Positions 45,851-55,894 of a stretch of DNA of 64,000 bases are shown here, piece by piece (position 1 is the stretch's first letter; every line of letters begins with the position of its first letter). Both the position numbers and the translations under genes were made by a program. The notes beneath the pieces were generated by a model that searched no databases, was not told where the DNA came from, and was given only the letters and a program-made list of their open reading frames with translations. The DNA comes from Motiliproteus sp965230735 (lineage in GTDB: Bacteria > Pseudomonadota > Gammaproteobacteria > Pseudomonadales > Balneatricaceae). The DNA is taken from assembly GCF_965230735.1 (NCBI RefSeq), contig NZ_OZ246016.1:124001-188000 (forward strand). The letters are read 5' to 3'.

Positions 45851-47803
45851 TTAGTCTTTGCGGTTCTGACGGTTGTTGATCAGATCGTCAACCACGGTCG
45901 GATCGGCCAGGGTCGAGGTATCGCCCAGGCTACCGAAATCATCCTCGGCCACCTTACGCAGGATTCGACGCATGATCTTACCGGAGCGAGTCTTCGGCAG
46001 ACCCGGAGCAAACTGGATCAGATCCGGTGTTGCGATCGGACCTATCTCGGAACGAACCCAGGTGCGCAGCTCTTTCAGCAGCTCGTCGGACTCTTCGATA
46101 CCGGCCTGCAGGGTGACGTAGACGTAGATGCCCTGACCCTTGATGTCGTGCGGGTAGCCCACCACCGCGGCCTCGGCCACTTTCGGGTGTGCAACCAGCG
46201 CCGATTCAACTTCGGCGGTACCCATCCGGTGGCCGGAGACGTTGATCACGTCATCGACACGACCGGTGATCCAGTAGTAACCATCTTCGTCACGACGGGC
46301 ACCGTCACCGGTGGTGTAGTAGCCCTTGAAGGTGGAGAAGTAGGTCTGGACGAAGCGATCGTGATCACCCCAGATGGAGCGACCCTGGCCCGGCCAGCTG
46401 TCGGTGATAACCAGGTTACCGTCGGTGGCACCTTCGAGGATAGTACCCTCGTTGTCGACCAGCGCCGGCTGTACGCCGAAGAACGGACGGGTCGCAGAAC
46501 CCGGCTTGGCAGCGGTCGCACCCGGCAGCGGCATAATCATCATGCCGCCGGTTTCGGTTTGCCACCAGGTATCGACGATCGGACAACGGCTCTGACCGAC
46601 AATACGGTAGTACCACTCCCAGGCTTCCGGGTTGATCGGCTCACCCACCGAACCCAGCACCTTCAGGGTCGACAGATCAGAGTCACCCAACACGTCTTCA
46701 CCCTGCTGCATCAACGCACGGATCGCGGTCGGGGCGGTGTAGAACTGGTTAACCTTGTGCTTTTCGATCACACGACCGAAGCGCGAGTTGTCCGGATAGC
46801 TCGGCACACCTTCGAACATCAGGCTGGTGGCACCGTTGGCCAGCGGACCGTAAACGATGTAGCTGTGACCGGTTACCCAACCCACGTCTGCGGTACACCA
46901 GTAGATGTCGCCGTCCTTGTAATCGAAGGCGTACTGATGAGTCATCGAGGCGTAAACCATGTAGCCACCGGTGGTGTGCTTCAGGCCCTTCGGCTGGCCG
47001 GTAGAACCGGAGGTGTAGAGGATGAACAACGGATCTTCGGCGCCCATCTCTTCCGGCGCACACTCGGCACTGGCGTCGGCAACGATCTCGTCGAACCAGA
47101 CGTCACGGCTGTCGTCCCAGGCGATATCACCGCCGGTACGCTTGACCACGATCACTTTCTTGCAGCACTCGGTGCCGGCATTCTTCAGTGCCAGGTCGAC
47201 GTTATCCTTCAGCGGAACCGCCTTACCACCACGCAGGCTCTGATCGGCGGTGATAACGATGTTGGATTGCCCCCCTTCGATCCGCGCCGCCAGCGCGTCC
47301 GGAGAGAAACCGCCGAATACGATCGAGTGAACCGCACCGATACGAGCACAAGCCAGCATCGCCACCGCCGCTTCCGGAATCATCGGCATGTACAGGGTAA
47401 TCACATCGCCCTTCTTGGCGCCTTGGGCTTTCAGGGCGTTGGCAAACTTACACACGCGCTCGTACAGATCGCGGTAGGTGATGCTTTCGTCTTCGCTGGG
47501 ATCGTCGCCTTCCCAGATGATGGCGACCTGATCACCGCGGCTTTCCAGGTGGCGATCCAGGCAGCTGACAGAGGCGTTCAGTGTGCCGTCTTCGTACCAA
47601 CGGATATCCACATTGTGCGGATCGAAAGAGGTGTTCTTTACCCGGGTGTAAGGCTTCATCCACTCAATTCGACGACCATGCTCGCCCCAGAACCCTTCCG
47701 GATCCGTGATCGACTTCTCGTACATGGACAGGTAGGTGTCATTATCGACCCACGACTGGCTGGCGAATTCGGTGTCGACCGGATAGACCTTAGTTTCACT
47801 CAT
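45851..47803 (-). CDS. acs: acetyl-CoA synthetase Acs
   Basis: Converts acetate, ATP and CoA to acetyl-CoA in two steps through acetyl-AMP. 650 residues, ANL superfamily, with the phosphate-binding loop YTSGSTGQPKG (about 263-273), the YTTGD region (about 500) and the C-terminal PKTRSGKIMRR, whose lysine is the site of regulatory acetylation in other bacteria. It is the target gene of CrbS/CrbR and has a palindrome-promoter pair upstream. Confidence 0.98.
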   Translation of the reverse strand: MSETKVYPVDTEFASQSWVDNDTYLSMYEKSITDPEGFWGEHGRRIEWMKPYTRVKNTSFDPHNVDIRWYEDGTLNASVSCLDRHLESRGDQVAIIWEGDDPSEDESITYRDLYERVCKFANALKAQGAKKGDVITLYMPMIPEAAVAMLACARIGAVHSIVFGGFSPDALAARIEGGQSNIVITADQSLRGGKAVPLKDNVDLALKNAGTECCKKVIVVKRTGGDIAWDDSRDVWFDEIVADASAECAPEEMGAEDPLFILYTSGSTGQPKGLKHTTGGYMVYASMTHQYAFDYKDGDIYWCTADVGWVTGHSYIVYGPLANGATSLMFEGVPSYPDNSRFGRVIEKHKVNQFYTAPTAIRALMQQGEDVLGDSDLSTLKVLGSVGEPINPEAWEWYYRIVGQSRCPIVDTWWQTETGGMMIMPLPGATAAKPGSATRPFFGVQPALVDNEGTILEGATDGNLVITDSWPGQGRSIWGDHDRFVQTYFSTFKGYYTTGDGARRDEDGYYWITGRVDDVINVSGHRMGTAEVESALVAHPKVAEAAVVGYPHDIKGQGIYVYVTLQAGIEESDELLKELRTWVRSEIGPIATPDLIQFAPGLPKTRSGKIMRRILRKVAEDDFGSLGDTSTLADPTVVDDLINNRQNRKD

Positions 47804-47935
47804 GCTGATGCCTCTACTATTTTTAGGAATCTGTTATTGGAATACGGCAACTTTGCTTATTATTGGCGGCTTGACGTTGGTGCATAAACCGCCGGTACGC
47901 AACCGAGCCCTATCGCTCGATATCTGTATCAAACT

Positions 47936-47979
47936 TTTATACCCAACCGCCCTTTGCCCTCTAATTAGACATTGGTCTA
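47936..47979 (-). promoter_or_regulatory. CrbR-type palindrome and acs promoter
   Basis: Minus strand TAGACCAATGTCTA (47966-47979; TAGAC and GTCTA arms), 24 nt, then TATAAA as a -10 box (47936-47941). The arrangement equals that before crbS. The expected acs leader is about 125 nt. A second small palindrome, TCTAATTAGA, overlaps it (47960-47969). The rest of the 243-nt divergent gap shows no other clear site. Confidence 0.6.
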
Positions 47980-48046
47980 CGCGCCCCCTATATATGGCTT
48001 TTCTACGACCAATTGGCAAAGCAATACCAACACTTTTGGACACCCC

Positions 48047-48517
48047 ATGAACCTACCTATCATCATTGCTTGCGAAATGAGCAGTTCTGACTGGAACGCA
48101 TTTCCGGTCGCCATCGCCTGGAGTCTAGCCGACGGACGGATCAAATCGACCCTGATTCAGCCCGAGCAGGAGTGGCTCGAACAGGAGCAGCTGCTGAGCC
48201 TCGACCCGGATCAGTTATTCATGGAAGGGCACAGCGCCAAATCGGTGCTGCACGAGCTGGTTCAGGACCTGGAGAGCGAGCCGCTCTACAGTGCCGATAT
48301 CGATCAGGTCGGCCAGGCGCTGGATCAGCTCTACCAGAGCCTCGAGGGCCATAACGACCTGCCACTGCTACCGCTAAGACAACTGCTGGAAGATGTCGAG
48401 GATGAGGTCGAGCCCTGTCGGGAAGAGTGCCAGAGTCTGCTGCAGCTGGACCCCGGCCGAGCCGACGAACAGGTCCGGCTCTGGCTGGAGGTTTACGTCC
48501 GGCTGATACAAGACTGA
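48047..48517 (+). CDS. hypothetical protein, possibly a degenerate DEDD-exonuclease fold
   Basis: 156 residues, acidic. The start IIIACEMSSSDWNAFPVAIAWSLADGR and the following LIQPEQEWLE resemble the first part of DEDD-type 3'-5' exonucleases (where D-x-E-A-S-G-L, YPIEIG, DGR and LI-P--W stand), but the first catalytic Asp is replaced by Ala. No HxxxxD motif is present at the end. The rest is helical and rich in Leu, Asp and Glu. The frame runs back to 47972, but ATG 48047 fits the fold. It ends 4 nt from the convergent fleR stop. The resemblance is from memory of the family, so function stays unknown. Confidence 0.7.
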   Translation: MNLPIIIACEMSSSDWNAFPVAIAWSLADGRIKSTLIQPEQEWLEQEQLLSLDPDQLFMEGHSAKSVLHELVQDLESEPLYSADIDQVGQALDQLYQSLEGHNDLPLLPLRQLLEDVEDEVEPCREECQSLLQLDPGRADEQVRLWLEVYVRLIQD

Positions 48518-48521
48518 CCAG

Positions 48522-49904
48522 TTAGCTTTTCAGCAACGTATCCACATCAATGCCGCTATCGCGCATCTGCGCCAACTTATAACGCAGCGTCCGTGGACTG
48601 ATACCCAGCTGGGCCGAGGCATCTTTACGGCTGCCGCGATGAGCCCGTAGCGCATCGATGATCAACTGGTACTCGTGCTGACGCAGATCATCACCCAGCT
48701 GTGGTGACGAACTCTCGGCTGACGTCGGTACTGCAGGCGCTGCCGAGGATAACGAAGCACCGGCCTGCATCGAAGTCGGGTTCAGACACAGATCGGGCGC
48801 CAGAATGGTCGTCCCGGTCTGCAGGATCAGCGCCCGCTGCATCACATTTTCCAGCTCACGCACATTGCCCGGCCAGTCGTGGCCCAGCAGCACCGGATGG
48901 GCGCTCGGATCCAGCTTAACCCCGACCCGGTTCATCTTGGCGGCATGTTTGGCCAGCAGGCGCTCGGCCAACGGCACCAGGTCTTCTGGACGCTCGCGCA
49001 ACGAGGCCCAGCGCAGCGGGAAGATATTGAGCCGGTAGTACAGGTCTTCGCGGAATTTGCCTTCGGCCACGTACTGACCCAGATCGCGGTTGGTGGTGGC
49101 CAGCACCCGCACATCCAGTTTGATCACCTTGCGACCGCCGATCCGCTCGACCTCCTGCTCCTGCAGCACCCGCAGCAGCTTGGCCTGCAGCCCCAGATCC
49201 ATCTCCGAGACCTCGTCCAGCAACAGGGTGCCGCCATCGGCCTGCTCGAACTTACCCGGCATACTGGCCACGGCCCCGGTGAACGCGCCCTTCTCATGGC
49301 CGAACAGGGTCGCTTCGAGCATATTCTCCGGAATCGCGGCACAGTTGATCGCCACGAACGGCTGTTCGGCACGAGGAGAATGCCGGTGTATGTACTGCGC
49401 CAGCACCTCTTTACCGGTGCCACTCTCGCCCATGATCAGCACGGTCGAATCGGTTTCCGCCACCCGCTGCGCCAGCTGCAACAGCTGCTTGGCGGATTCG
49501 GATTCGGCGATCGGTGCGTCGGCAACACCGGTTCCCAGTCGGGCGCCGGCATGGCGCTCGACGATATCGAGCAACTGATCGGGTTCGAACGGTTTGAGCA
49601 GGTAATCCACCGCGCCGTTGCGAATCGCATCCACCGCCCGATCCACCGCGCCGTAGGCGGTGATCAGCAATACCGGCAACGCCGGTTTCATCTGGTTGAT
49701 GCGGGCCAGCAGATCATGGCCATCCATGCCGCCCATATTGACGTCACTGACCACCATATCGACACTCTCACGCTGCAGCAGCGCCAGCGCCGCCTCACCC
49801 GAGTCGGCTTCGCGGTAACGGTAACCGGCCAGTTCGAGGGTGTCGCAAAGCGCTTCGCGCAGCTCGGCGTCATCCTCAACCACCAGCACACAGGCTTTAC
49901 TCAT
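48522..49904 (-). CDS. fleR: sigma54-dependent response regulator FleR (FlrC)
   Basis: Activates the middle class of flagellar genes (hook and basal body) with sigma54. 460 residues: receiver with VVEDDAELRE and phospho-acceptor D54 in VVSDVNMGG. The AAA+ domain has Walker A GESGTGKE and the sigma54-contacting GAFTGA loop. A Fis-type HTH lies at the C-terminus (GSRKDASAQLGISPRTLRYKL). It overlaps fleS by eight bases. Confidence 0.96.
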   Translation of the reverse strand: MSKACVLVVEDDAELREALCDTLELAGYRYREADSGEAALALLQRESVDMVVSDVNMGGMDGHDLLARINQMKPALPVLLITAYGAVDRAVDAIRNGAVDYLLKPFEPDQLLDIVERHAGARLGTGVADAPIAESESAKQLLQLAQRVAETDSTVLIMGESGTGKEVLAQYIHRHSPRAEQPFVAINCAAIPENMLEATLFGHEKGAFTGAVASMPGKFEQADGGTLLLDEVSEMDLGLQAKLLRVLQEQEVERIGGRKVIKLDVRVLATTNRDLGQYVAEGKFREDLYYRLNIFPLRWASLRERPEDLVPLAERLLAKHAAKMNRVGVKLDPSAHPVLLGHDWPGNVRELENVMQRALILQTGTTILAPDLCLNPTSMQAGASLSSAAPAVPTSAESSSPQLGDDLRQHEYQLIIDALRAHRGSRKDASAQLGISPRTLRYKLAQMRDSGIDVDTLLKS

Positions 49905-51144
49905 TGTTTGACTCCTGATCGGTTACATTCGGCGTTGTCGCCGCGTTGGCCGCATTGGTCTGCAGCGCGGCCGGATTCTTGTAGGGCAGTTTAAAGCCGG
50001 CGATCGTTCCCTGCCCCGCCACGGAATCGATCACGAAATCACCGTGATGAGCTCGGGCCACCACTTGGGCGACCGCCAAGCCCAGCCCGGTTCCCTGGGA
50101 TTTGGTACTGTAGAACGGCTCCAGCGACTGGGCCAGTTGCTGAGCATCCATCCCCGGCCCATCATCCTGGACCTGCAGCCACAGATACTGCTGATCGATC
50201 GGCTGGCTACGTACCACCAGCTCCCGCGCACCGGCCTGGAGTGCATTGTTGACCAGATTCATCAACGCCCCGACCAGCGCCTCACGGTTACACTGCAGCA
50301 GCAAGGTCGGTGCCTCATTGATACAGTCGGCGTCCGCATCGGCATGGGTCAGCGGCACATCCAACGCATCTTCGATCGCGCTGAACAGCTGCTCGGTACT
50401 GATCAGGTCGGTCAGCTTGGTTTCGCCCCGAGCGAACACCAGCATGTCGCGCACCTGCTGTTCCAGCGAGCTGAGCCGGCCACGGACCTTGTTGGCAAAC
50501 TTGATCCGCTGCTCGTCACGAAGCTCGGGCTTGGTCAGGTGGGCACTGTAGAGCATCGCTGCCGACAAAGGCGTACGGATCTGGTGGGCCAGCGACGCCA
50601 TCATCTTGCCCATAAAGGAAAGCCGCTGAAAGTGCCCCAGCCGTGCCTGCAGCTCACGGGTTTCGGTCTGATCGGTCAGCAGAATAATCTGCCCCGGCTC
50701 GCCCTCCAGCGAACGGGTCGCCAGGCTGACCCGGCGGCCGCTTTTGAGCGACACTTCATGGCCATCATCCACCCGGGGGGCAAAACTACGCTGGATAATT
50801 TCACTCCAGATCTCACCCTGCAACGGCTCGCCCAGCAGCTCGACGGCGGCGGCATTGCATTCGCTGACCCGGCCCTGGTTATCCAGCACGATCACCCCAC
50901 CGGGCAACAGCTGCAGCAGGTTCTCCAGCCGCATCGCGATCCGTTCTTTCTCGGCCAGCTCCTGCTCACGCTCTTCGGCCTGCTGTTGCAATTGCTGATT
51001 GAGCACCTCGACCTGCTGCTCCAACTCGGCATAAGAAGCGCTGAGCTGATCCGACAACTCATTGAACTGAGCAAAGGCCTCGGCCAGCTCACGCTCACGT
51101 TCGAGCAGCTGTTCGGGGGTCAGGCTGGGCTTGGGATCGGCCAC
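49897..51144 (-). CDS. fleS: flagellar sensor kinase FleS (FlrB)
   Basis: Soluble histidine kinase that phosphorylates FleR. 415 residues: N-terminal coiled coil (about 12-70), PAS domain (about 72-170, LLPGGVIVLDNQGRVSECN), HisKA with the phospho-His in SLAHQIRTPLSA, and HATPase with LVNNALQAGA, DDGPGMD and GTGLGLAV. No membrane segments. It lies 29 nt after fleQ, the standard fleQ-fleS-fleR order. Confidence 0.95.
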   Translation of the reverse strand: MADPKPSLTPEQLLERERELAEAFAQFNELSDQLSASYAELEQQVEVLNQQLQQQAEEREQELAEKERIAMRLENLLQLLPGGVIVLDNQGRVSECNAAAVELLGEPLQGEIWSEIIQRSFAPRVDDGHEVSLKSGRRVSLATRSLEGEPGQIILLTDQTETRELQARLGHFQRLSFMGKMMASLAHQIRTPLSAAMLYSAHLTKPELRDEQRIKFANKVRGRLSSLEQQVRDMLVFARGETKLTDLISTEQLFSAIEDALDVPLTHADADADCINEAPTLLLQCNREALVGALMNLVNNALQAGARELVVRSQPIDQQYLWLQVQDDGPGMDAQQLAQSLEPFYSTKSQGTGLGLAVAQVVARAHHGDFVIDSVAGQGTIAGFKLPYKNPAALQTNAANAATTPNVTDQESNNE

Positions 51145-51173
51145 GGGCGGCTACCGAGAGAAAGACAGATTCA

Positions 51174-52625
<1,452 letters not shown>

Positions 52626-52657
52626 GGCATCGGACTAACATTTTTTTTGACACCTGA

Positions 52658-52686
52658 AGTATTGAAAAGCGTCAAAGATTTGTCAA
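52658..52686 (-). promoter_or_regulatory. sigma70 promoter of fleQ
   Basis: Minus strand TTGACA (52681-52686), 17 nt, AATACT (52658-52663): a perfect -35 and a four-of-six -10. It is about 33 nt before the fleQ ATG. A GTCAAAGATTTGTC sequence (52671-52684) that resembles a FleQ box overlaps the -35 box, which would allow autoregulation. Confidence 0.6.
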
Positions 52687-52706
52687 TTCGATTCGATTAC
52701 TTTGGG

Positions 52707-53591
52707 TCAGTTTTTTGGCGCCTCGGCGATCAAGATCAGCGTATCGGTGCAATCAATCTGCTCAAGCCGCTTCTCGTAGGCCCTATCCAGCTCGGGATCA
52801 CTCAGGTCTGGCCAATATTGATGCCCGCCCGGTTTCCCCTGCGCCAGCCAGTGTAAGTGGTTGGCCAAGGGATAGCGCTGACAGCCCTCTATGCTGGCTA
52901 CCCTGAAACCAGCCGCTTCCACAAACGCGACCAGCGTCTGGCGGCTATGAAGAATCAAGTGCTCGCTCCAAAAGGTGAAGGCCTTGAAGGTTTCCAGTTC
53001 CAACCGACTCAGCAGCAGGTCACCGGCATGGGGCACCTCAATCACCAACTGACCACCGGCCTGCATCCGCTGGCGAAGCTGTTTCAGGGTACCGATAGGA
53101 TCAGTAAGATGCTCAAACACATGGAACAGTGTCACCACTTCAAAATCCTGCCGCTGTATCTGCTCGGTATCGGCGTAGACCTTGTAGCCAAGCTGCTGGA
53201 GCAATTCGCGCTTACCCTGCTGCGGTTCGACGGATGACGCTTCAGCCGCTAACGGCGCCAACGCATCGAGAATTCCCCCCGACCCGGTTCCGACATCCAA
53301 CCAACGCCGCGAACTGATCATCGATCCGAAACGTTCTGCCCGTCGATCCGTATCCCGCTGGGATTGCTCTAGCGCCTGCTGTCGCTCCAACCGCCCCCAA
53401 CCGCTGGCCGTTTTGTGTTCGTAATGGGACATATCCATATGATCATCCCGAGACAACACAAAGGCCCCACTGCGCTCACAACGCAGCACGGCTATATCCT
53501 CCCGATCGCGGACCCGGGAGAAGTAGGGTTGTATCGATTGGTCCGTTGCCAGACCAAGATCGATCAAGGTGTCAGCAATTCGTGTAGACAT
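52707..53591 (-). CDS. class I SAM-dependent methyltransferase
   Basis: About 294 residues. Methyltransferase fold with motif I WLDVGTGSGG (about 97-106), an acidic residue in SSVEPQQGK after strand 2, and VVTLFHVFEHLTDP after strand 4, like Methyltransf_23-type sugar methyltransferases. The N-terminal 90 residues (one RCERSG piece) lack the cysteine cluster of sugar C-methyltransferases. It is divergent from neuB and upstream of fleQ. A role in methylating the flagellar sugar is suggested by place only. ATG 53591 is chosen over the in-frame TTG 53603 because GGAAA lies upstream. Confidence 0.8.
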   Translation of the reverse strand: MSTRIADTLIDLGLATDQSIQPYFSRVRDREDIAVLRCERSGAFVLSRDDHMDMSHYEHKTASGWGRLERQQALEQSQRDTDRRAERFGSMISSRRWLDVGTGSGGILDALAPLAAEASSVEPQQGKRELLQQLGYKVYADTEQIQRQDFEVVTLFHVFEHLTDPIGTLKQLRQRMQAGGQLVIEVPHAGDLLLSRLELETFKAFTFWSEHLILHSRQTLVAFVEAAGFRVASIEGCQRYPLANHLHWLAQGKPGGHQYWPDLSDPELDRAYEKRLEQIDCTDTLILIAEAPKN

Positions 53592-53620
53592 CAGAATTTC
53601 CAATGAAGCAATGCAGGATA

Positions 53621-53636
53621 AGCCCAGTATTGGGCT
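53621..53636. other. small hairpin in the methyltransferase leader
   Basis: AGCCCA-GTAT-TGGGCT, a perfect 6-bp stem with a 4-nt loop, 30 nt upstream of the methyltransferase start on the minus strand. No T run follows. Role unknown. Confidence 0.35.
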
Positions 53637-53857
53637 GCGATAGTGTCAAAAAAACCGTCCGATGAGTAGCGTCATAGCGATGGGCATTTCGGCATGATAC
53701 ATTCCCCGCCAACCGGTACCGGTCTCAAAATCGAAAAGATCGAATCATCGCTGCAAGTTTTTAATGGGATGGCCGATAGCTTAGGGACCGGGCAATACGT
53801 CAAGCATCAATTTTGCGGATCGGGATCACCCGTCACCGCCTGCAGTTGAGACCCCTC

Positions 53858-54712
53858 ATGATTAAGCAAGACTCCTGTTATATCGTTGCTGAGATCGGCA
53901 TCAATCATAATGGTGATCTGGATATCGCCAAGCAATTGATTGAACTGGCCAAGGATGTCGGCTGCGACGCGGTAAAATTCCAGAAACGCACCGTCGACGT
54001 GGTATATACCGCCGAAGAGCTGGAGCGCTACCGTGAGTCACCGTTTGGAACCACCAACGGAGCCCTCAAGTACGGCCTCGAGTTGAGCCTGGAGCAATAC
54101 CAAGAGATCGATCGGTACTGCAAAGAACTGCAGATCGACTGGTTTGGTTCGCCTTGGGACGAGCAGTCCGTTGATTTCCTGATGGAGTTCGATACGCCTT
54201 ATATCAAAGTGGCTTCCGCCAGCGCCACCGATAAAGGCCTGCTGGAGTACTGCAGCCGCACCGGTCGCCCTTTATTGGTGTCCACCGGTATGTGCGACCT
54301 GGCCATGATCAAAAAGATCGTTTCTACCATCGATAACGCCGGTGGTGAAATCGCCATGCTGTACCACTGCACCTCGACCTATCCGTCTGAAATGCACGAG
54401 CTGAACCTGTCCGGCATTCAGACCTTGAAGCAAGCCTTCCCCGGTATCCCGATTGGCTACTCCGGCCATGAGCCGGGTGTCACACCCTCGGTAATCGCCG
54501 TCGCCCTCGGCGCTGAATCGGTTGAACGGCACATCACCCTCAAACGCACCATGTGGGGATCAGACCATGCAGCATCGCTGGAACCCCAGGGCCTGCGGCG
54601 ACTGGTACGAGATATTCGTGACTTCAAGGTTGCCCAGGGGGACGGCATTATCGAGCTGCTCGATACCGAGCGTCCGATTGCCGAGAAACTGCGCCGCAAA
54701 TCCACGATCTGA
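53858..54712 (+). CDS. NeuB-family ulosonic acid synthase without SAF domain
   Basis: Expected to condense phosphoenolpyruvate with a sugar (or sugar phosphate) to a 2-keto-3-deoxy acid. 284 residues, TIM-barrel of the NeuB/SpsE family: AEIGINHNGD, VKFQKRTVD, WFGSPWDE, IKVASAS, STGM, HCTSTYPS, IGYSGHEPG and ERHITL. It stops after KLRRKSTI and lacks the roughly 60-residue SAF (antifreeze-like) domain of classic NeuB (about 345 residues). The frame runs back to a TTG at 53813; ATG 53858 is the family-like start. First gene of the plus-strand sugar cassette. The product (Neu, Kdn, Leg or other) cannot be read from the sequence. Confidence 0.85.
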   Translation: MIKQDSCYIVAEIGINHNGDLDIAKQLIELAKDVGCDAVKFQKRTVDVVYTAEELERYRESPFGTTNGALKYGLELSLEQYQEIDRYCKELQIDWFGSPWDEQSVDFLMEFDTPYIKVASASATDKGLLEYCSRTGRPLLVSTGMCDLAMIKKIVSTIDNAGGEIAMLYHCTSTYPSEMHELNLSGIQTLKQAFPGIPIGYSGHEPGVTPSVIAVALGAESVERHITLKRTMWGSDHAASLEPQGLRRLVRDIRDFKVAQGDGIIELLDTERPIAEKLRRKSTI

Positions 54713-54735
54713 ATCCGTCGACCGAGCACTGTAGA

Positions 54736-55878
54736 ATGAAGTTGAAAAAGATATTCCATGTCGGCGGCTGGAGCCGCAACTACGGTGACCTGGCGCTACA
54801 AAACGGGGTCATGTCGCAGTTCAATCGACACAGCGAACACGCGCTGGAGTTTGTCCCCATCCATTGCCAGCAAACCTGGATCCACCCGGATTTGATCGAC
54901 ATGATCAACCGCCAAGGCGACATGCTGTTGCTGGGCGGCGGCGGCATGGTATTCCACCGCCCCGAGGATGACAGCCACTCGGGCTGGCAATTCAACATCC
55001 GCACCGAAGACATCGATAAAATCGAGGTGCCGATTGTTGTCTATGCCATCGGTTTCAACCAGTTCTTTTACGACGATCGTGGCTTTAAGCCGCAAATGCC
55101 GGAAAACCTCCGCCGCGTTCAGCAGCGTGCCAAGATTTTCTCGGTCCGAAATCAAGGATCACGCCAAGCCCTGACCCGGCTGGGACTGGATCCGGAGCAG
55201 ATCGAAGTGATACCGGATCCCGGTATGTTTACGGTTCCCAGCCCATTGCATTTACCGGAGCTGGAGGGTCACGACCTTCTGATTGGCCTCAACTGGGCCG
55301 GAGATCGTCCGTTCTACCGTTTCCCAGAGCCCTGGGAAGCGCATCGCAGTGCGGCGATCAATTCACTGTCCGATGCATTGAGCAAGGTGCTCGACCAGAG
55401 CGAAAACGGTCGCGTGGTCTTCGTACCTCATCTGCAGGAAAACATCGACTCCGAAGTCTATCCGCTGTTCAAAGAGCGGCTCGGGGATCGAATCGTCAAT
55501 CTGGAACAGGTGGCTGGCCATATCTATCCGCCCTCCTATACCCAGTCAGGTTTTCTGGCCGACCTCTACCGCCAGATGGACTGTGTAATCGGCATGCGTG
55601 GCCACGCCAACATTATCCCGTTCGGGATGAACACCCCGATCGTCGGTTTCGGCAGCCATAACAAGAACCGTTTCTTCCTCGAAGAGTGCGGTTTGAGTGA
55701 TTACATGATCGACACGAACCAGCTCGGACTGGGTGATCACAGCGAACAGATGTATCGGACGATTCGCGCCAGCCTGGACAACCGAGAAACGGTTAAAGCA
55801 CAGATGACGTCTAAACTTGCTGAGTTCCAAACCACCACGGACGACTTCGTTCGCCGGGCATTGAGCTACCTGAAATAG
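54736..55878 (+). CDS. polysaccharide pyruvyl transferase family protein
   Basis: 380 residues in the CsaB/WcaK-type family that adds a pyruvate ketal to sugars from phosphoenolpyruvate. Seen: the N-terminal HVGGWSRNYGDLALQNGV (GG---N-GD pattern), DMLLLGGGGMVF (about 62-73), the RNQGSRQAL segment (about 139-147), PDPGMF, and the C-terminal CVIGMRGHANIIPFGMNTPIVGF. It starts 23 nt after neuB. The acceptor is not known; a sugar made or attached by the neighbouring genes is the natural candidate. Confidence 0.85.
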   Translation: MKLKKIFHVGGWSRNYGDLALQNGVMSQFNRHSEHALEFVPIHCQQTWIHPDLIDMINRQGDMLLLGGGGMVFHRPEDDSHSGWQFNIRTEDIDKIEVPIVVYAIGFNQFFYDDRGFKPQMPENLRRVQQRAKIFSVRNQGSRQALTRLGLDPEQIEVIPDPGMFTVPSPLHLPELEGHDLLIGLNWAGDRPFYRFPEPWEAHRSAAINSLSDALSKVLDQSENGRVVFVPHLQENIDSEVYPLFKERLGDRIVNLEQVAGHIYPPSYTQSGFLADLYRQMDCVIGMRGHANIIPFGMNTPIVGFGSHNKNRFFLEECGLSDYMIDTNQLGLGDHSEQMYRTIRASLDNRETVKAQMTSKLAEFQTTTDDFVRRALSYLK

Positions 55879-55894
55879 GCGGTATCAACCAACC

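Noticed and set aside
46148..47887. 579-codon plus-strand frame over acs
   Set aside because: Antisense to a fully conserved Acs gene, with no domain and composition typical of a shadow frame.
53772..53779. GCCGATAG, a sigma28 -10-like sequence before neuB
   Set aside because: The sequence 15 nt upstream is GCAA, not TAAA, so the -35 half is missing.
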